DNA from: Saccharospirillaceae bacterium
GTDB taxonomy: Bacteria; Pseudomonadota; Gammaproteobacteria; Pseudomonadales; Oceanobacteraceae
Assembly (NCBI GenBank): GCA_022448365.1
Contig: JAKVCS010000003.1
Coordinates: forward strand, 1,240,001 to 1,304,000
Direction: 5' to 3'
Length of the DNA: 64,000 bases
The notes beneath the pieces are model-generated. The model saw nothing but the letters and a program-made list of their open reading frames with translations, did not search any database and was not told the origin of the DNA. Shown one piece after another: positions 25,052 through 34,906 of the stretch. The first letter of the stretch is position 1, and every line of letters starts with the position of its first letter. Made by a program: the position numbers and the translations under genes.

Positions 25052-25920
25052 AGCCTCACCTTCACTTTTTCCCTGGCAACTGCACCTAACCTAAGCAAGG
25101 CGCTGTCCTGCTGCCATTCCTGAGAAAAGGGGGATTTCAGCCCTGCTGCCGCTCTCAGCATTTCAGCCAACAGCTTATCAATTAATGACAGCGAATCCTG
25201 ACTGAAATAGTCGGGGGAATCATCATATGCTGCTGCTAAATCGACCGTTGAATTCAGCAAAAACGCGGTTGAATGAGAGTCTGAGAGTTTCCTGATGAGC
25301 CAGCCCGCGTAGCTCAAACTCACCATCACATCTTCCCAATACCTGAAGGGCTTAAAAACGTTTTTATGTGCATGAGACACACAATAATTCGGTTCACAAA
25401 GACAGTTGTCGAATATTGCCGGTGTATGCGGAACATCCTTAAGAAATGATTGCTCTTTGACAGAATCAAGCGCGCTAAAACCAGCAGAGGAAGTCAGCAC
25501 TTTCACACACTGAAGCTCAGACTTGTGGTTATTCGCAAGCACATAAACAGCATCCAGCAATCCTCGTTCGAGCAGCATAACATGTGACTTGGTACCACTA
25601 ACGAAATGTGCACCTTGTCTTTGAGTTACACGGGTTTCAAACTCTCTGGACGAACGGATGCCCCTCTCAGATGCAGCAAGAGCAGCGAACTCGTCATGTC
25701 TAAGAGCCGGATCTAAATGACGAACAGCACACTGATAACCAAAGAAAAAAGCGGTAGCCACCGTGTCGCTCAAGTAGCCACATGCCAGTGCAGCCTCTGC
25801 CAATGGCAAGGACTGCAGCTGTTGGGAGAAAAGTTCCGTTAATTGCTGACGAGTTGCAACAGAGATATTACAAGCGGGCAGCTCAGCCAGCGAATGTAAT
25901 AAGGGTTCTCCCATTGCCAT
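25048..25920 (-). CDS. Short acyl-CoA-dehydrogenase-like protein
   Basis: 290 residues, shorter than the usual 380 or so of acyl-CoA dehydrogenases. The region around residues 80-130 (ALAASERGIRSSREFETRV, then HFVSGTKSHVMLL and LDAVYVLANN) matches the middle beta-domain pattern of that superfamily. The C-terminal helical half is short and I see no clear catalytic glutamate. It may be a non-catalytic or specialised relative. Its start touches the stop of the coiled-coil membrane protein upstream, so the two are coupled. Confidence 0.6.
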   Translation of the reverse strand: MAMGEPLLHSLAELPACNISVATRQQLTELFSQQLQSLPLAEAALACGYLSDTVATAFFFGYQCAVRHLDPALRHDEFAALAASERGIRSSREFETRVTQRQGAHFVSGTKSHVMLLERGLLDAVYVLANNHKSELQCVKVLTSSAGFSALDSVKEQSFLKDVPHTPAIFDNCLCEPNYCVSHAHKNVFKPFRYWEDVMVSLSYAGWLIRKLSDSHSTAFLLNSTVDLAAAYDDSPDYFSQDSLSLIDKLLAEMLRAAAGLKSPFSQEWQQDSALLRLGAVAREKVKVRL

Positions 25921-26711
25921 TACTGTGCGCTACCGCCCAGCGCGTTCTGAATACGATCAAGACGGATCTGAATATCTTCAATCTCCATTCTCATATCTCC
26001 CAGATCACCGCCCAGTTTTAACTTCGCGACTTTGGCATCAAGCGCCTGAATGGTCTCACTATTTTGGCTGATACTCAGCTGCGCGGTTGCCAGATCCTCG
26101 GCCGACGCTTCGACTTTTTTCACTCGCGATGATAAAGCCGATGTTTTCGAGTTTAACGCCTGGGTTAAGTCTTTTTTCGCTGAAGCAATCTCCGCCTTCG
26201 TGCCTTTATCCGCCGCGACTTGTTTTCTCGAAACAGCAGCCAACGAAGATTCCAACGACTTAATCGCTTTGTCGTTGCTGGCAATATTGGCCTTATTACG
26301 CTTATTAGCAACATCCCAAAGCTTACGGATCTCTTTATTGTTTTCTTTGACCAGAACTTTTAATGCATCAACCGACAGATTGGCGTTTTCTCCGGTCGCA
26401 GACAACTGATCATTCAGCTTCTGTAAGTTTCTTCCCTGATCGGTAATGACCCCTTGTGCCTGGTTTAACTGTTTTTGCACAATCTGTAGCTGCATAAACA
26501 AAAAGGCCGCACCAGCTCCCATGACTATTGCTAATACCAAAGCAATGATTGCAATGGTTTGTTTTGCTGGCTGCGCTGGTGCAACCGCAGTTTTAGTAAC
26601 TGCTGCGCGCTGCGCGGCCTGACGGCGAGCCGCCATCTGACGCTTTCGCAGCTCAATATCTTCTGCGGATGGTTTCATATCCGGAAGGATAGGTTCTTTT
26701 TGCTTTTCCAT
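25920..26711 (-). CDS. Membrane-anchored coiled-coil protein
   Basis: 263 residues: a basic cytoplasmic N-terminus (RKRQMAARRQAAQRAA), one TM segment (IAIIALVLAIVMGAGAAFLFM, about 52-73) and a long periplasmic coiled coil, Ala/Lys/Ser-rich, to the C-terminus. No family is recognised. Its last base is shared with the next start, linking it to the acyl-CoA-dehydrogenase-like gene. A scaffold role is possible but unproven. Confidence 0.75.
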   Translation of the reverse strand: MEKQKEPILPDMKPSAEDIELRKRQMAARRQAAQRAAVTKTAVAPAQPAKQTIAIIALVLAIVMGAGAAFLFMQLQIVQKQLNQAQGVITDQGRNLQKLNDQLSATGENANLSVDALKVLVKENNKEIRKLWDVANKRNKANIASNDKAIKSLESSLAAVSRKQVAADKGTKAEIASAKKDLTQALNSKTSALSSRVKKVEASAEDLATAQLSISQNSETIQALDAKVAKLKLGGDLGDMRMEIEDIQIRLDRIQNALGGSAQ

Positions 26712-27016
26712 GATTCACAACTCGTGGTAGCTGCCAGCTTGCCGCTGGTCTGTGTAATTTTGCTACAAATAGTAACCTAGAGCGACAACCGGTTAAACAT
26801 GCACAAGTCGCAGAATGGTCAAAATATGCAACCAATCAATGCAGCAGACTAAAACCATACAATTTTCATGCGTAGCATGCCCAATAGTCCGATGCTATGA
26901 TTGCGCGACTACTAAAGAGAGAGAGTTGAATTCGTTTCATACTCTCCCCATATTGTTGACCCGTATTCCCGCAATTGGGTTTGCAACCGACCTAGCTAAG
27001 ATAATGGAGACTCACA
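26712..27016. other. Divergent intergenic region upstream of sodB
   Basis: About 305 bases without a convincing gene. A possible -10 (TATGAT, 26896-26901) faces sodB, but its -35 is weak. AAAGAGAGAGAG occurs near 26912. I see no Fur box of good quality. Confidence 0.4.
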
Positions 27017-27598
27017 ATGGCATTCGAATTACCCGCCCTGCCTTACGAAAAAAATGCTCTGGAACCACACATTTCTTCAGAAACTCTGGATTTCCACCAC
27101 GGCAAACACCACAACACCTATGTGGTAAAGCTGAATGGTCTGATCGGTGGTACTGAGTTTGAAGGTAAGACATTGGAAGAAATCGTAAAAACCTCTTCTG
27201 GTGGCATCTTCAACAACGCTGCGCAAATCTGGAACCATACCTTTTACTGGAACAGCCTGAGCCCTAATGCTGGCGGTGAGCCAACAGGTGCCATTGCTGA
27301 CGCCATTAATGCTGCGTTTGGTTCTTTTGAAGAGTTCAAAGCCAAGTTCAATGACATGGCAGTTAACAACTTCGGAGCCAGCTGGACCTGGTTAGTCAAA
27401 AAAGCCGATGGCTCTCTCGATATCGTTAACACTTCTAACGCAGCAACACCGATTACTGAAGACGGTGTTACCCCGCTGCTCACGGTTGACCTGTGGGAAC
27501 ACGCCTACTACATTGACTATCGCAATGTTCGTCCAGACTACCTGAGCGGTTTCTGGGCACTGGTTAATTGGGAATTTGCAAACGCTAACTTTGCTTAA
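27017..27598 (+). CDS. sodB: Iron superoxide dismutase
   Basis: A cytoplasmic enzyme that dismutes superoxide; 193 residues as in E. coli SodB. Metal ligands are His27 (DFHHGKHH), His74 (IWNHTFYW), Asp158 and His162 (VDLWEHAYY). Gln70 in NNAAQIWNH marks the iron type. GGAG precedes the ATG. A strong terminator follows directly. Confidence 0.97.
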   Translation: MAFELPALPYEKNALEPHISSETLDFHHGKHHNTYVVKLNGLIGGTEFEGKTLEEIVKTSSGGIFNNAAQIWNHTFYWNSLSPNAGGEPTGAIADAINAAFGSFEEFKAKFNDMAVNNFGASWTWLVKKADGSLDIVNTSNAATPITEDGVTPLLTVDLWEHAYYIDYRNVRPDYLSGFWALVNWEFANANFA

Positions 27599-27612
27599 TC
27601 CTGATCAAGAAT

Positions 27613-27639
27613 AAAAAGGAGCTGCGGCTCCTTTTTTAA
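27613..27639 (+). terminator. Terminator of sodB
   Basis: Ten-base arms 27613-27622 and 27627-27636 around TGCG, followed by further T residues. Confidence 0.9.
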
Positions 27640-27669
27640 TGCCTTTCATATTTCGCTGCTGAGTAACTC

Positions 27670-28266
27670 ATGGCTGATCTTAAACTACTTTTGGCATCAA
27701 GCTCTCCTTTCCGTCGTCAGATTCTGAATAAACTTCGTATACCATTTGACTGCGAAGCCCCTGATATTGATGAAACACCACTTGCTGATGAGCAACCGCA
27801 GCAATACGTCGAACGCCTCGCAGTTGAAAAAGCGCAGGCCCTGGCGGGGAAATATAGTGATCACTGGATTATCGGTAGCGACCAATGCAGTGTCGTGGAC
27901 GGCAATATCTGTGGCAAGCCACATACCGTTGAAAAAGCACAACAACAATTACGACTGAGTAGCGGTAAAGTGGTTCATTTTTATACAGGCCTCTGCTTAC
28001 TCAATGCTCAAACCGGAGAATATCAGAGTGTTATAGAGCCATTTTCAGTACATTTCCGTGAGTTAAATGACGACGAAATAAGACGCTATATTGAACTGGA
28101 AATGCCGCTAAAATGCGCCGGTAGCTTTATGGTAGAAGGACTGGGTATCAATCTGTTTGAGAAGCTGGAGGGTCGTGACGAAAACAGCCTGATTGGTTTA
28201 CCCCTCATTGCGCTGCTTCAGCTCATGAGGAATGCCAAATTAAATCCATTAGAGCTGGCTCAGTAA
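27670..28266 (+). CDS. yceF: Maf-family nucleotide pyrophosphatase (YceF type, 7-methyl-GTP)
   Basis: A house-cleaning pyrophosphatase of 198 residues. Motifs are [38 protein letters not shown] and LIGLPL. The KCAGSF..EGLG form matches the YceF subgroup rather than YhdE (dTTP/UTP). In enteric bacteria yceF lies near rpmF; here it sits between sodB and the convergent gsp genes. Confidence 0.9.
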   Translation: MADLKLLLASSSPFRRQILNKLRIPFDCEAPDIDETPLADEQPQQYVERLAVEKAQALAGKYSDHWIIGSDQCSVVDGNICGKPHTVEKAQQQLRLSSGKVVHFYTGLCLLNAQTGEYQSVIEPFSVHFRELNDDEIRRYIELEMPLKCAGSFMVEGLGINLFEKLEGRDENSLIGLPLIALLQLMRNAKLNPLELAQ

Positions 28267-28282
28267 GATAACCAACGAGCAC

Positions 28283-28307
28283 AAAAAAAGCCGGATTAAC
28301 CGGCTTT
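28283..28307 (-). terminator. Bidirectional terminator between yceF and gspD
   Basis: Eight-base arms 28287-28294 and 28300-28307 around ATTAA. On the minus strand seven T residues follow, which is best for gspD; the plus side has only three. Confidence 0.85.
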
Positions 28308-28332
28308 CTGATCAATACCACCTTACACTCAA

Positions 28333-30231
28333 TTACCGCGCAGCGGGCAATCCTTTAAACAGTTTCTCCATCCGCGAGTTAACGTCATCAACACCAACGT
28401 CGTCAGAGATAGTAAACTCCCAGATCCCGTTAAGTTTGTCTGTTGTTAACTGCTTCGCTTTGTTCGCTTCAACCACAATCGTTGGACGCAGAAAAACCAT
28501 CAGGTTACTTTTGACCTGCTCGGTTGATGTGGAGCGGAATAACCATCCGAGCAATGGGATATCACCCAGCAGTGGAACTTTGCTTTCAACTTCACGAACG
28601 TCGTCCCGGATTAAACCACCCAATACGATCGTTTCTTCATTTTCCGACAGAATCATGGTTTTGATCGAACGCTTATTGGTGATCAGATCAGCACTGCCAT
28701 TCACACTGGTCTGAGATACCGACTCAGCCGTCGCTTCAACCTCCAGACGAATCGCCTCACCGTCATGTATATGTGGTTTAACTTTTAACGTTATACCAAT
28801 GTCTTCACGAGTGATCGTGGTAAAAGGATTCGAATTATTATTCGACGCAGTTGATCCGGTACGAAAAGGCACATTCTGACCAACAATAATCTCAGCTTCC
28901 TGGTTATCGAGTGTCATAATGCTCGGCGTTGATAACAAATTGGTGTTGGTGTCACTTTGCAGCGCCTGAATAACGGCACCAAAAGAAGCTTCACCGTCTT
29001 TTTCCTGATAAGCACCCAATGTCAGACCCGCACCTAATGCAGCTGCCGGATTACCGCTGGCAACCGAGCCGGCGATGGTCGATAACGACGGACCCGCATT
29101 ACTGAAATTGGTACCACCAACCGGGTTGTCCAGATCACCAACGGCCCACTGAACACCCAAAGCGTCATTAACATTACCGGTTACTTCAACAATCGCGGAC
29201 TCAATTAACACTTGAGCACGACGTACATCCAATGATGACACCAGCTCTTTAATTTCTTTCATTAACGATGGCTCAGCACGCACAACCAGGGCATTTAACT
29301 CTTCATCAGCATGAATGCCCGCCTTACCTTTTGCCTGGTTTGCATCTTTACCACCCGCAGGTGCTTCGGACAGCAACCCTTTTAACAATTCAGCGAGTTT
29401 CTTGGCATCTGCGTATTGAAGGCGCATAACCTGTGCACTGCCGCTGAAGTAAGACGGCTGATCCAGTTCTTCGATCAACTTCCGAACACGTGCTCGGGCG
29501 CTTTTTTCACCTTTAATAATCAGACGATTACTGCGCTCGTCAGCAACCACACGGATACTGCCGGAAGTACGGCCCGCATTGCTATTGCCCTTCGCAACTT
29601 TTGACGGGTCGAGGTTCTGCAACATGGTAACTACATTACCAACCCAGGCTTCTTTCAGCTGAATGACCTCCAGCTCTTCGACGCCTTGTTTGTCCAGACG
29701 CTCAATAATCTGTTCGATACGACGGATATTAGAAGCATGATCGGAAATGATTAATGCATTAGCCGATTTAACACCGGCAAGATGGCCGTATTTGGCAACC
29801 AATGGACGCAGGATGGGCACCAGATCCAATGCCGGAGTATTTTTAATACCGATGACCTTGGTGAGCATTTCCTGGCTGTCATTAGCAATTCGCGCCTCAA
29901 TGTCGCGGCCTTGCTGTTTAATTTCATTCTGTTGAACAACCAGAACCACTTCACCGGCAGGCACTGCAGCATAGCCATGGACCTGCAATACCGATAAAAA
30001 CAGCTCGTATACACCGGCCTGGTCAACCGGTTCACTGCTCAGTACGTTTACCTTACCCTTAACACGTGGGTCGATGACGAAACTCTTGCCGGTAATATCG
30101 GCGACCTGACTGATGAAGGCTCCGATATCAGCATCCTTCAGGTTAATCTGCCAGTTTTCCTGAGCCTGTACCGGATTGAGAAAGCTCAACAACAACAATG
30201 AAGCGACTAAAAAACGCTTAAACACACCCAT
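28333..30231 (-). CDS. gspD: Type II secretion system secretin
   Basis: Outer-membrane secretin of the type II secretion system, 632 residues. A signal peptide ends at VQAQ. N0-N3 ring domains follow, with INLKDADIGAFISQVADITG at the start. The secretin core has VIQALQSDTNTNLLSTPSIMTLDNQEAEIIVGQNVPF and VPLLGDIPLLGWLFRS. It lies five bases after gspC. Other gsp genes (E-M) are not downstream here, so the system is split over at least two loci. Confidence 0.95.
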   Translation of the reverse strand: MGVFKRFLVASLLLLSFLNPVQAQENWQINLKDADIGAFISQVADITGKSFVIDPRVKGKVNVLSSEPVDQAGVYELFLSVLQVHGYAAVPAGEVVLVVQQNEIKQQGRDIEARIANDSQEMLTKVIGIKNTPALDLVPILRPLVAKYGHLAGVKSANALIISDHASNIRRIEQIIERLDKQGVEELEVIQLKEAWVGNVVTMLQNLDPSKVAKGNSNAGRTSGSIRVVADERSNRLIIKGEKSARARVRKLIEELDQPSYFSGSAQVMRLQYADAKKLAELLKGLLSEAPAGGKDANQAKGKAGIHADEELNALVVRAEPSLMKEIKELVSSLDVRRAQVLIESAIVEVTGNVNDALGVQWAVGDLDNPVGGTNFSNAGPSLSTIAGSVASGNPAAALGAGLTLGAYQEKDGEASFGAVIQALQSDTNTNLLSTPSIMTLDNQEAEIIVGQNVPFRTGSTASNNNSNPFTTITREDIGITLKVKPHIHDGEAIRLEVEATAESVSQTSVNGSADLITNKRSIKTMILSENEETIVLGGLIRDDVREVESKVPLLGDIPLLGWLFRSTSTEQVKSNLMVFLRPTIVVEANKAKQLTTDKLNGIWEFTISDDVGVDDVNSRMEKLFKGLPAAR

Positions 30232-30236
30232 TTCCT

Positions 30237-31124
30237 TTAATTAAGTTTGTGATTAACCACGAAACGATTATTTCCACGCTGCACTTCAATTCGTGCATTA
30301 CCCGAACTGGAGAGTTGCTCCAGCACAGACCTGTCTGCGTCCAGATCACCCAGTCGCTGGCCATTGACCGACAATACGATATCACCCGGCACCAGCTGTA
30401 ACGCTGTCAGCATAGAGCCAGGCTGAACTTTATAACCCTGACCAGAGCCTGCCGACCGCAGCCCCAGCTCTCGAATAGCGCCTTCAGGGTCGCTGGCCAT
30501 CTCCGCCGATGCCAGCTCCATAAAATCGGAAGCCGAACGCACCTTGCCAAAACGCTCTCTCAATGAACCTGAGCCGCGACCCGCTCGTTTGGGCGCAGCA
30601 ACCGAGCGTGCATTGATGCCCGACTTTTTGGTTTCTTCAAACTTCAGAGTTTCTAATTTACCGTTGGTATCCAATACCACTTTGTCATGCTGCACACCGG
30701 CTAACTTGGTACGCCCCTGAATTGTGTCACCAATGCGATAAAAATCTCCACGACCGCTCTGTGGCGCAATAATGGCGCTGGATTGATCCGCATCCGACGC
30801 TTTATTAATACCCAACAACCGCAGGCGCAAACGCGTGACCGGGGCATCGACCACCTGAGTCTGAGCCTTAACTGGCTCCTCGTTAGCAATACCGAACAAA
30901 TGATAATCGGCCGTACCACGGATGCCGGAAACCTGAGAGCTTCCGGTAACCTGCGTCGGTGCCATAAGAGATAGCGGTTCCGGTGCGACAATCATCCACA
31001 CCAATGCAGCGGCCTGAATGGCAAGCAATACCGTAAACACTAATTTTCCAAGCACTAAGACCAGCTTTTGCCACAACACTAATGACACGCTGGCTGGCGC
31101 ATTTACGTCCGCGCTCACTACCAA
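30237..31124 (-). CDS. gspC: Type II secretion system inner-membrane protein C
   Basis: 295 residues, linking the secretin to the inner-membrane platform. One TM segment lies near residues 28-50, an HR-like domain follows (RLRLLGINKASDADQSSAIIA), and a PDZ-like C-terminus has LTALQLVPGDIVLSVNGQRL. The start is TTG at 31124, with AAGGAG well placed upstream; a GTG two codons later is less well spaced. It is followed by gspD, the usual C-D order. Confidence 0.9.
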   Translation of the reverse strand: MVVSADVNAPASVSLVLWQKLVLVLGKLVFTVLLAIQAAALVWMIVAPEPLSLMAPTQVTGSSQVSGIRGTADYHLFGIANEEPVKAQTQVVDAPVTRLRLRLLGINKASDADQSSAIIAPQSGRGDFYRIGDTIQGRTKLAGVQHDKVVLDTNGKLETLKFEETKKSGINARSVAAPKRAGRGSGSLRERFGKVRSASDFMELASAEMASDPEGAIRELGLRSAGSGQGYKVQPGSMLTALQLVPGDIVLSVNGQRLGDLDADRSVLEQLSSSGNARIEVQRGNNRFVVNHKLN

Positions 31125-31152
31125 ACTTCACTCCTTCAAAAATTGCCCAAGG

Positions 31153-31932
31153 TTATAGAATCTTACGGGACACTTCAAAAATTACTGTTTCTTCAGTGGC
31201 CTCTGCCGGCCATTTTTGTCCAAGGATGTCCAGGAAACGACGACGGATCGCGACCCCTCCCCAACCGTCGTCCTGAACAAACGCCTGACCAACAGGCAAC
31301 CCGTCCTGAGTTTCAATATTTAAAACCGATTTGTCAGACTCCCGTTTTAACAGGCCAACCAAAAGCGGCAACGTTGCCTGAACCGGTTTTCCATCTACCG
31401 GAAAGCCAACATCGCCACCCGAAAATGTCAGCTGACCATCCAGCTGATGAATCTGACGTGCTTCAACATCGAGTTGAGCGGTTAATCCAGTGATCTCAAA
31501 ATCTCCCTCCAACGATGCACGACCCTGACGCAATAGTGGCTGCAGATGATCAGCCGACAAAAGCCCGGTGGTATTTGTCACCTGCAGCATTCGATCTAAA
31601 CCAACGTTCAGATGACTGTTCAGTTGCAGGCCAACAGCGCTGACATCCAAATCCAGATCGGCATTGGCTAGTAATAGCTTTCGTAAGCTGAGTATCCAAT
31701 TCACATCCAACGAACCCAGCTGAGGATTTTGAATCCGTATCAAACCGTCGAAGACCGTTCCTGAAGTCTCCGTGATTTTGACCGGGAGATTAGCGGCATG
31801 AGGCTCCGCAAACCGCCAGATGAAATGCAAAGGGGTGGTCACAGCGAGCGAAATCATGAAAACGAACAGACCCAGTAATAGATACCAACGGGCTGTCCAA
31901 ATGGCTGTAAACATGGTGAAGTCGTAATCCAA
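31153..31932 (-). CDS. gspN: Type II secretion system protein N
   Basis: 259 residues with one N-terminal TM segment (WYLLLGLFVFMISLAVTT) and a periplasmic domain. It shares the family pattern of asymmetric hydrophobic strands (GTVFDGLIRI, RGRASLEGDFEI-type). It precedes gspC by 28 bases. Start is uncertain: TTG at 31932 or ATG at 31914. GspN is an accessory component of the type II system, not found in all species. Confidence 0.8.
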   Translation of the reverse strand: MDYDFTMFTAIWTARWYLLLGLFVFMISLAVTTPLHFIWRFAEPHAANLPVKITETSGTVFDGLIRIQNPQLGSLDVNWILSLRKLLLANADLDLDVSAVGLQLNSHLNVGLDRMLQVTNTTGLLSADHLQPLLRQGRASLEGDFEITGLTAQLDVEARQIHQLDGQLTFSGGDVGFPVDGKPVQATLPLLVGLLKRESDKSVLNIETQDGLPVGQAFVQDDGWGGVAIRRRFLDILGQKWPAEATEETVIFEVSRKIL

Positions 31933-32254
31933 TCTGTGTCGAGGCCGGACATCTTACTGAACAGCGAGGCAAAGTGTAATGGGCCATTGTGACAGTACGG
32001 TAAAAAAGCGTGGTTGGCCCGGCAAATGGGCTCAACAAGACCACAAGCCACGCCAAATTTGGACATATTTTAATCAAAAACAAGCATTTATCACCACCAA
32101 CTGATCTTCAAACTGGCGTCACGTCAAGGATCACTTATAACTAATAAGCCAAACAGATAATCGTTTAATAAGTAAAACAGCTTAATACTCGGTTAGAAGC
32201 CTAAGATTTATGGACTAAGCTAATACTTATCCAGTCCCCGACCCCGAATTTATT
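31933..32254. other. Divergent intergenic region between gspN and the chemoreceptor gene
   Basis: About 320 bases, AT-rich towards the chemoreceptor. It must hold promoters for both directions. I looked for a FliA-type site (TAAA ... GCCGATAA) and found none that fits well. Confidence 0.4.
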
Positions 32255-33787
32255 ATGAGTAGTAACAGCTTACTGTTTAAGACCATCCTCCAGATTCTTG
32301 TTGTTCTGACGGCGTTGCTTGTCGTGCTCGGCGTGTTCAATTACAAGAAAACTGAGAGTCAGCTCACTGAAGATCTGAGATCCAGTGCCGAAAAAACTGT
32401 CCTTCGACTACAAGGCAGCCTCCCATTGCCCATCTGGAACTTCGACCAGAGCACGGTCATCAAAGCCATTGAGGCGGAACTGGCCTCTGAATTTCTTAAT
32501 CGAATCACGGTAATCGTCAATGACGATGTATTTGCAACACTGGCAAAGGACGACAATGGCGTCATCCGGGAGCGCCGGGTCAGCGAATACAGTGATGCCA
32601 TTGAGATGAACGAAGTCCTCATTTATGAAGCGGACGGAGAGTCTAATGAAGTTGGGCGCATCGTAATCGGGGTTAATAACCACCGGGAGGAGAAAATTCT
32701 AACGGACGCCTTCAACCTCGAAGTATTCCGTATTCTGCTACTGGATCTGATTGCAGCAATAGCCATTGTCCTGATTGTTAAAACAGCCATGATCCGACCT
32801 TTAGAAAAAGTAAAAGAAGCGGTTCATGACATTGCACAGGGGAATGGTGATCTGACCAAGCGCCTCAGTGAGAGTGGGTCGGTTGAGCTTTCGGAGTTGG
32901 CCAGGGAATTCAACATTTTTGTACAGAAACTCGACGCCCTGATCACTGACATCGGTCACACTGGTTTATCTCTCGCCAATAAATCCCAGGAAAGTCAGGG
33001 CCATGTGGAAAACATGCGGGGTGAGCTTCGCAGCCAACGTTCTGAAATTGATCTGATTGTTTCCGCCAGCACGGAGTTATCCAGTAGCACCGATATGGTT
33101 GCCGGCAATGCCCGCCAGGCTGCGGAGGCGGCTCAGAGCGCGAACGAATCGGCACGCAGCAGCCATAATATCGTTTCAGATGCCGTCGCCAGTATTAATG
33201 CACTATCAAATGAAATTGGCCAGATTTCAGACGTCATCCAAGTTCTGGTTAAAGAAGGTGAGAACATTGGCGCTGTCAGTGATGTTATTCAGGGCATCGC
33301 AGAACAAACCAATTTATTAGCCCTCAACGCGGCCATCGAAGCGGCGCGCGCCGGGGAACAAGGACGTGGTTTTGCGGTGGTAGCTGACGAAGTGAGAACG
33401 CTGGCTCAGCGCACGCAACAATCCACAGAAGAAATTAATCACATGATTGAGCGATTACAGAAGTCTACTGAGGAGGCGGGTACCGCTATCCGTAAGGGGA
33501 CTGAGAACGCGACCAGCAGTGTCAGTAAAATCGAAAAAGCCGGAGAGGCCATTCGGACAGTGGCGAACAATGTGGACCAGATCAACACCATGAACTCGCA
33601 GATATCTCAGGCAGCATCTGAACAAAGCGCCGTCATCAGCGAACTTAATCAGAACATAGTCAACATTTCACACAATGCCGACAGTACCGAACAACTGGCG
33701 GACCAAACCATGGCGGCAAGCTCCTCAGCAATGGAAATGTCGTTGGAATTACAAGACAAAATGCAGTCGTTCAAGACTTCAGTCTGA
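32255..33787 (+). CDS. Methyl-accepting chemotaxis protein
   Basis: 510 residues. TM1 lies near 9-28, a periplasmic ligand domain follows to about 160, TM2 is around 163-180, then HAMP ([20 protein letters not shown]) and the signalling domain. The signalling tip has [20 protein letters not shown] and [17 protein letters not shown]. It should relay signals to CheA/CheW. It lies 23 bases before a periplasmic solute-binding protein gene, which suggests that this protein delivers the ligand or works with the receptor. Confidence 0.93.
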   Translation: MSSNSLLFKTILQILVVLTALLVVLGVFNYKKTESQLTEDLRSSAEKTVLRLQGSLPLPIWNFDQSTVIKAIEAELASEFLNRITVIVNDDVFATLAKDDNGVIRERRVSEYSDAIEMNEVLIYEADGESNEVGRIVIGVNNHREEKILTDAFNLEVFRILLLDLIAAIAIVLIVKTAMIRPLEKVKEAVHDIAQGNGDLTKRLSESGSVELSELAREFNIFVQKLDALITDIGHTGLSLANKSQESQGHVENMRGELRSQRSEIDLIVSASTELSSSTDMVAGNARQAAEAAQSANESARSSHNIVSDAVASINALSNEIGQISDVIQVLVKEGENIGAVSDVIQGIAEQTNLLALNAAIEAARAGEQGRGFAVVADEVRTLAQRTQQSTEEINHMIERLQKSTEEAGTAIRKGTENATSSVSKIEKAGEAIRTVANNVDQINTMNSQISQAASEQSAVISELNQNIVNISHNADSTEQLADQTMAASSSAMEMSLELQDKMQSFKTSV

Positions 33788-33810
33788 AATAAGCCCAAGA
33801 GGAAACAACT

Positions 33811-34542
33811 ATGCGAATACTTCTGCTGATCATTGGTTTTACTTTGTCTCAGCTCGTACTGGCTGACAAAGTCGTAAAACTGACGTCACTGGACTGGCCT
33901 CCCTACTCTGGTAAAGCGCTTAATGAACAAGGCGCATCCGTCGCCGTTGCCAAAGCAGCATTCGCTGCCATGGGCTACACCCTGGAAGTGGATTTCTTTC
34001 CATGGAGCCGCGCAGTTTCGCTGGCAAAAAGTAAAGGCAGCGCTTATGCCGGGTACTTCCCCGAATATCACTCTGATGCTGTTGCCGAAGAATTCACTTA
34101 TTCACAACCAATGGGCTCTGGCCCTCTGGGGTTCGTAGAACAGAGCGCTAAACCCGTCACCTGGTCCTCTCTTGACGATCTGAAAAGCTACCGCATTGGC
34201 GTTGTACAGGATTACGTTAATACGACGGATTTCGATGCCATGATGAATTCTGGTCAACTGAAAACAGAAGCTGTAATCAGTGACAAAAACAACATCCTGA
34301 AAGTCGTCAACGGACGTCTGGATCTTGCGGTCATCGATCGCAATGTAATGGACTACCTGTTCAAAACAGACAAAGCACTGAGCGGTAAAGAAGGGAAAGC
34401 ATCTTTTAACGGAAAACTGCTGGAAGATAAAAAGCTGTATATATGCTTTAAGAAAACCCCTGGCGGTGCTGAAATGGCCAAGATATTCAATGAGGGTCTG
34501 AAGAAAATTGATGTTAATGCCATAATGGCAAAACACATATAA
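33811..34542 (+). CDS. Periplasmic solute-binding protein (amino-acid type, SBP family 3)
   Basis: 243 residues with a signal peptide ending LVLA. The mature part opens KVVKLTSLDWPPYSGKALNEQG, typical of SBP_bac_3 proteins, with PWSRAVSLAKSKGSAYAGYFP and GVVQDYVNTTDFDAM following. No ABC permease or ATPase genes are near. The tight spacing (23 bases) to the chemoreceptor gene suggests a sensory role. AGAGGAAA precedes the ATG. Confidence 0.85.
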   Translation: MRILLLIIGFTLSQLVLADKVVKLTSLDWPPYSGKALNEQGASVAVAKAAFAAMGYTLEVDFFPWSRAVSLAKSKGSAYAGYFPEYHSDAVAEEFTYSQPMGSGPLGFVEQSAKPVTWSSLDDLKSYRIGVVQDYVNTTDFDAMMNSGQLKTEAVISDKNNILKVVNGRLDLAVIDRNVMDYLFKTDKALSGKEGKASFNGKLLEDKKLYICFKKTPGGAEMAKIFNEGLKKIDVNAIMAKHI

Positions 34543-34556
34543 CTTCTGATTCCTGC

Positions 34557-34871
34557 TCATCCGGCTGCCTGCTCAATGGGCAGCCCACGCTCACCGCGGA
34601 CCAACTTTTCTTTTTCTTTCTTCGGTAATTGTTTTACCCGGTATTCTATTTTTGAAGCCGAACTGCGGTCACCCACAACCTGCTGAAACACCAGTGATAA
34701 CGGGCCTTTACCGCGCAGAGCACGAGCCCCCTTGTTGCCAGTAAGATGCTCTTTAAAACGCCGTGAAACATCCGTGGAAATCCCGCAGTACAAGCAGCCT
34801 CCGGCAGTACGGACCAAGTAAACCGACCACATTGCCGTTTCCAGTACGGGCGAAGGTTCGTCGTCTGGCAT
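34557..34871 (-). CDS. GIY-YIG nuclease-like protein (YhbQ/UPF0213 type)
   Basis: 104 residues. The motif pair is [17 protein letters not shown] (the GIY-YIG strands), followed by [21 protein letters not shown]. These proteins are small single-domain nucleases probably involved in DNA maintenance; the role is poorly defined. The start is supported by GGGGG upstream. Confidence 0.9.
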   Translation of the reverse strand: MPDDEPSPVLETAMWSVYLVRTAGGCLYCGISTDVSRRFKEHLTGNKGARALRGKGPLSLVFQQVVGDRSSASKIEYRVKQLPKKEKEKLVRGERGLPIEQAAG

Positions 34872-34906
34872 GATTTACCCCCTACTTAATTCAAAAAAAT
34901 ATCCGT

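Noticed and set aside
32100-32254. FliA-type (sigma-28) promoter for the chemoreceptor
   Set aside because: AT-rich sequence contains partial matches only, with wrong spacing.
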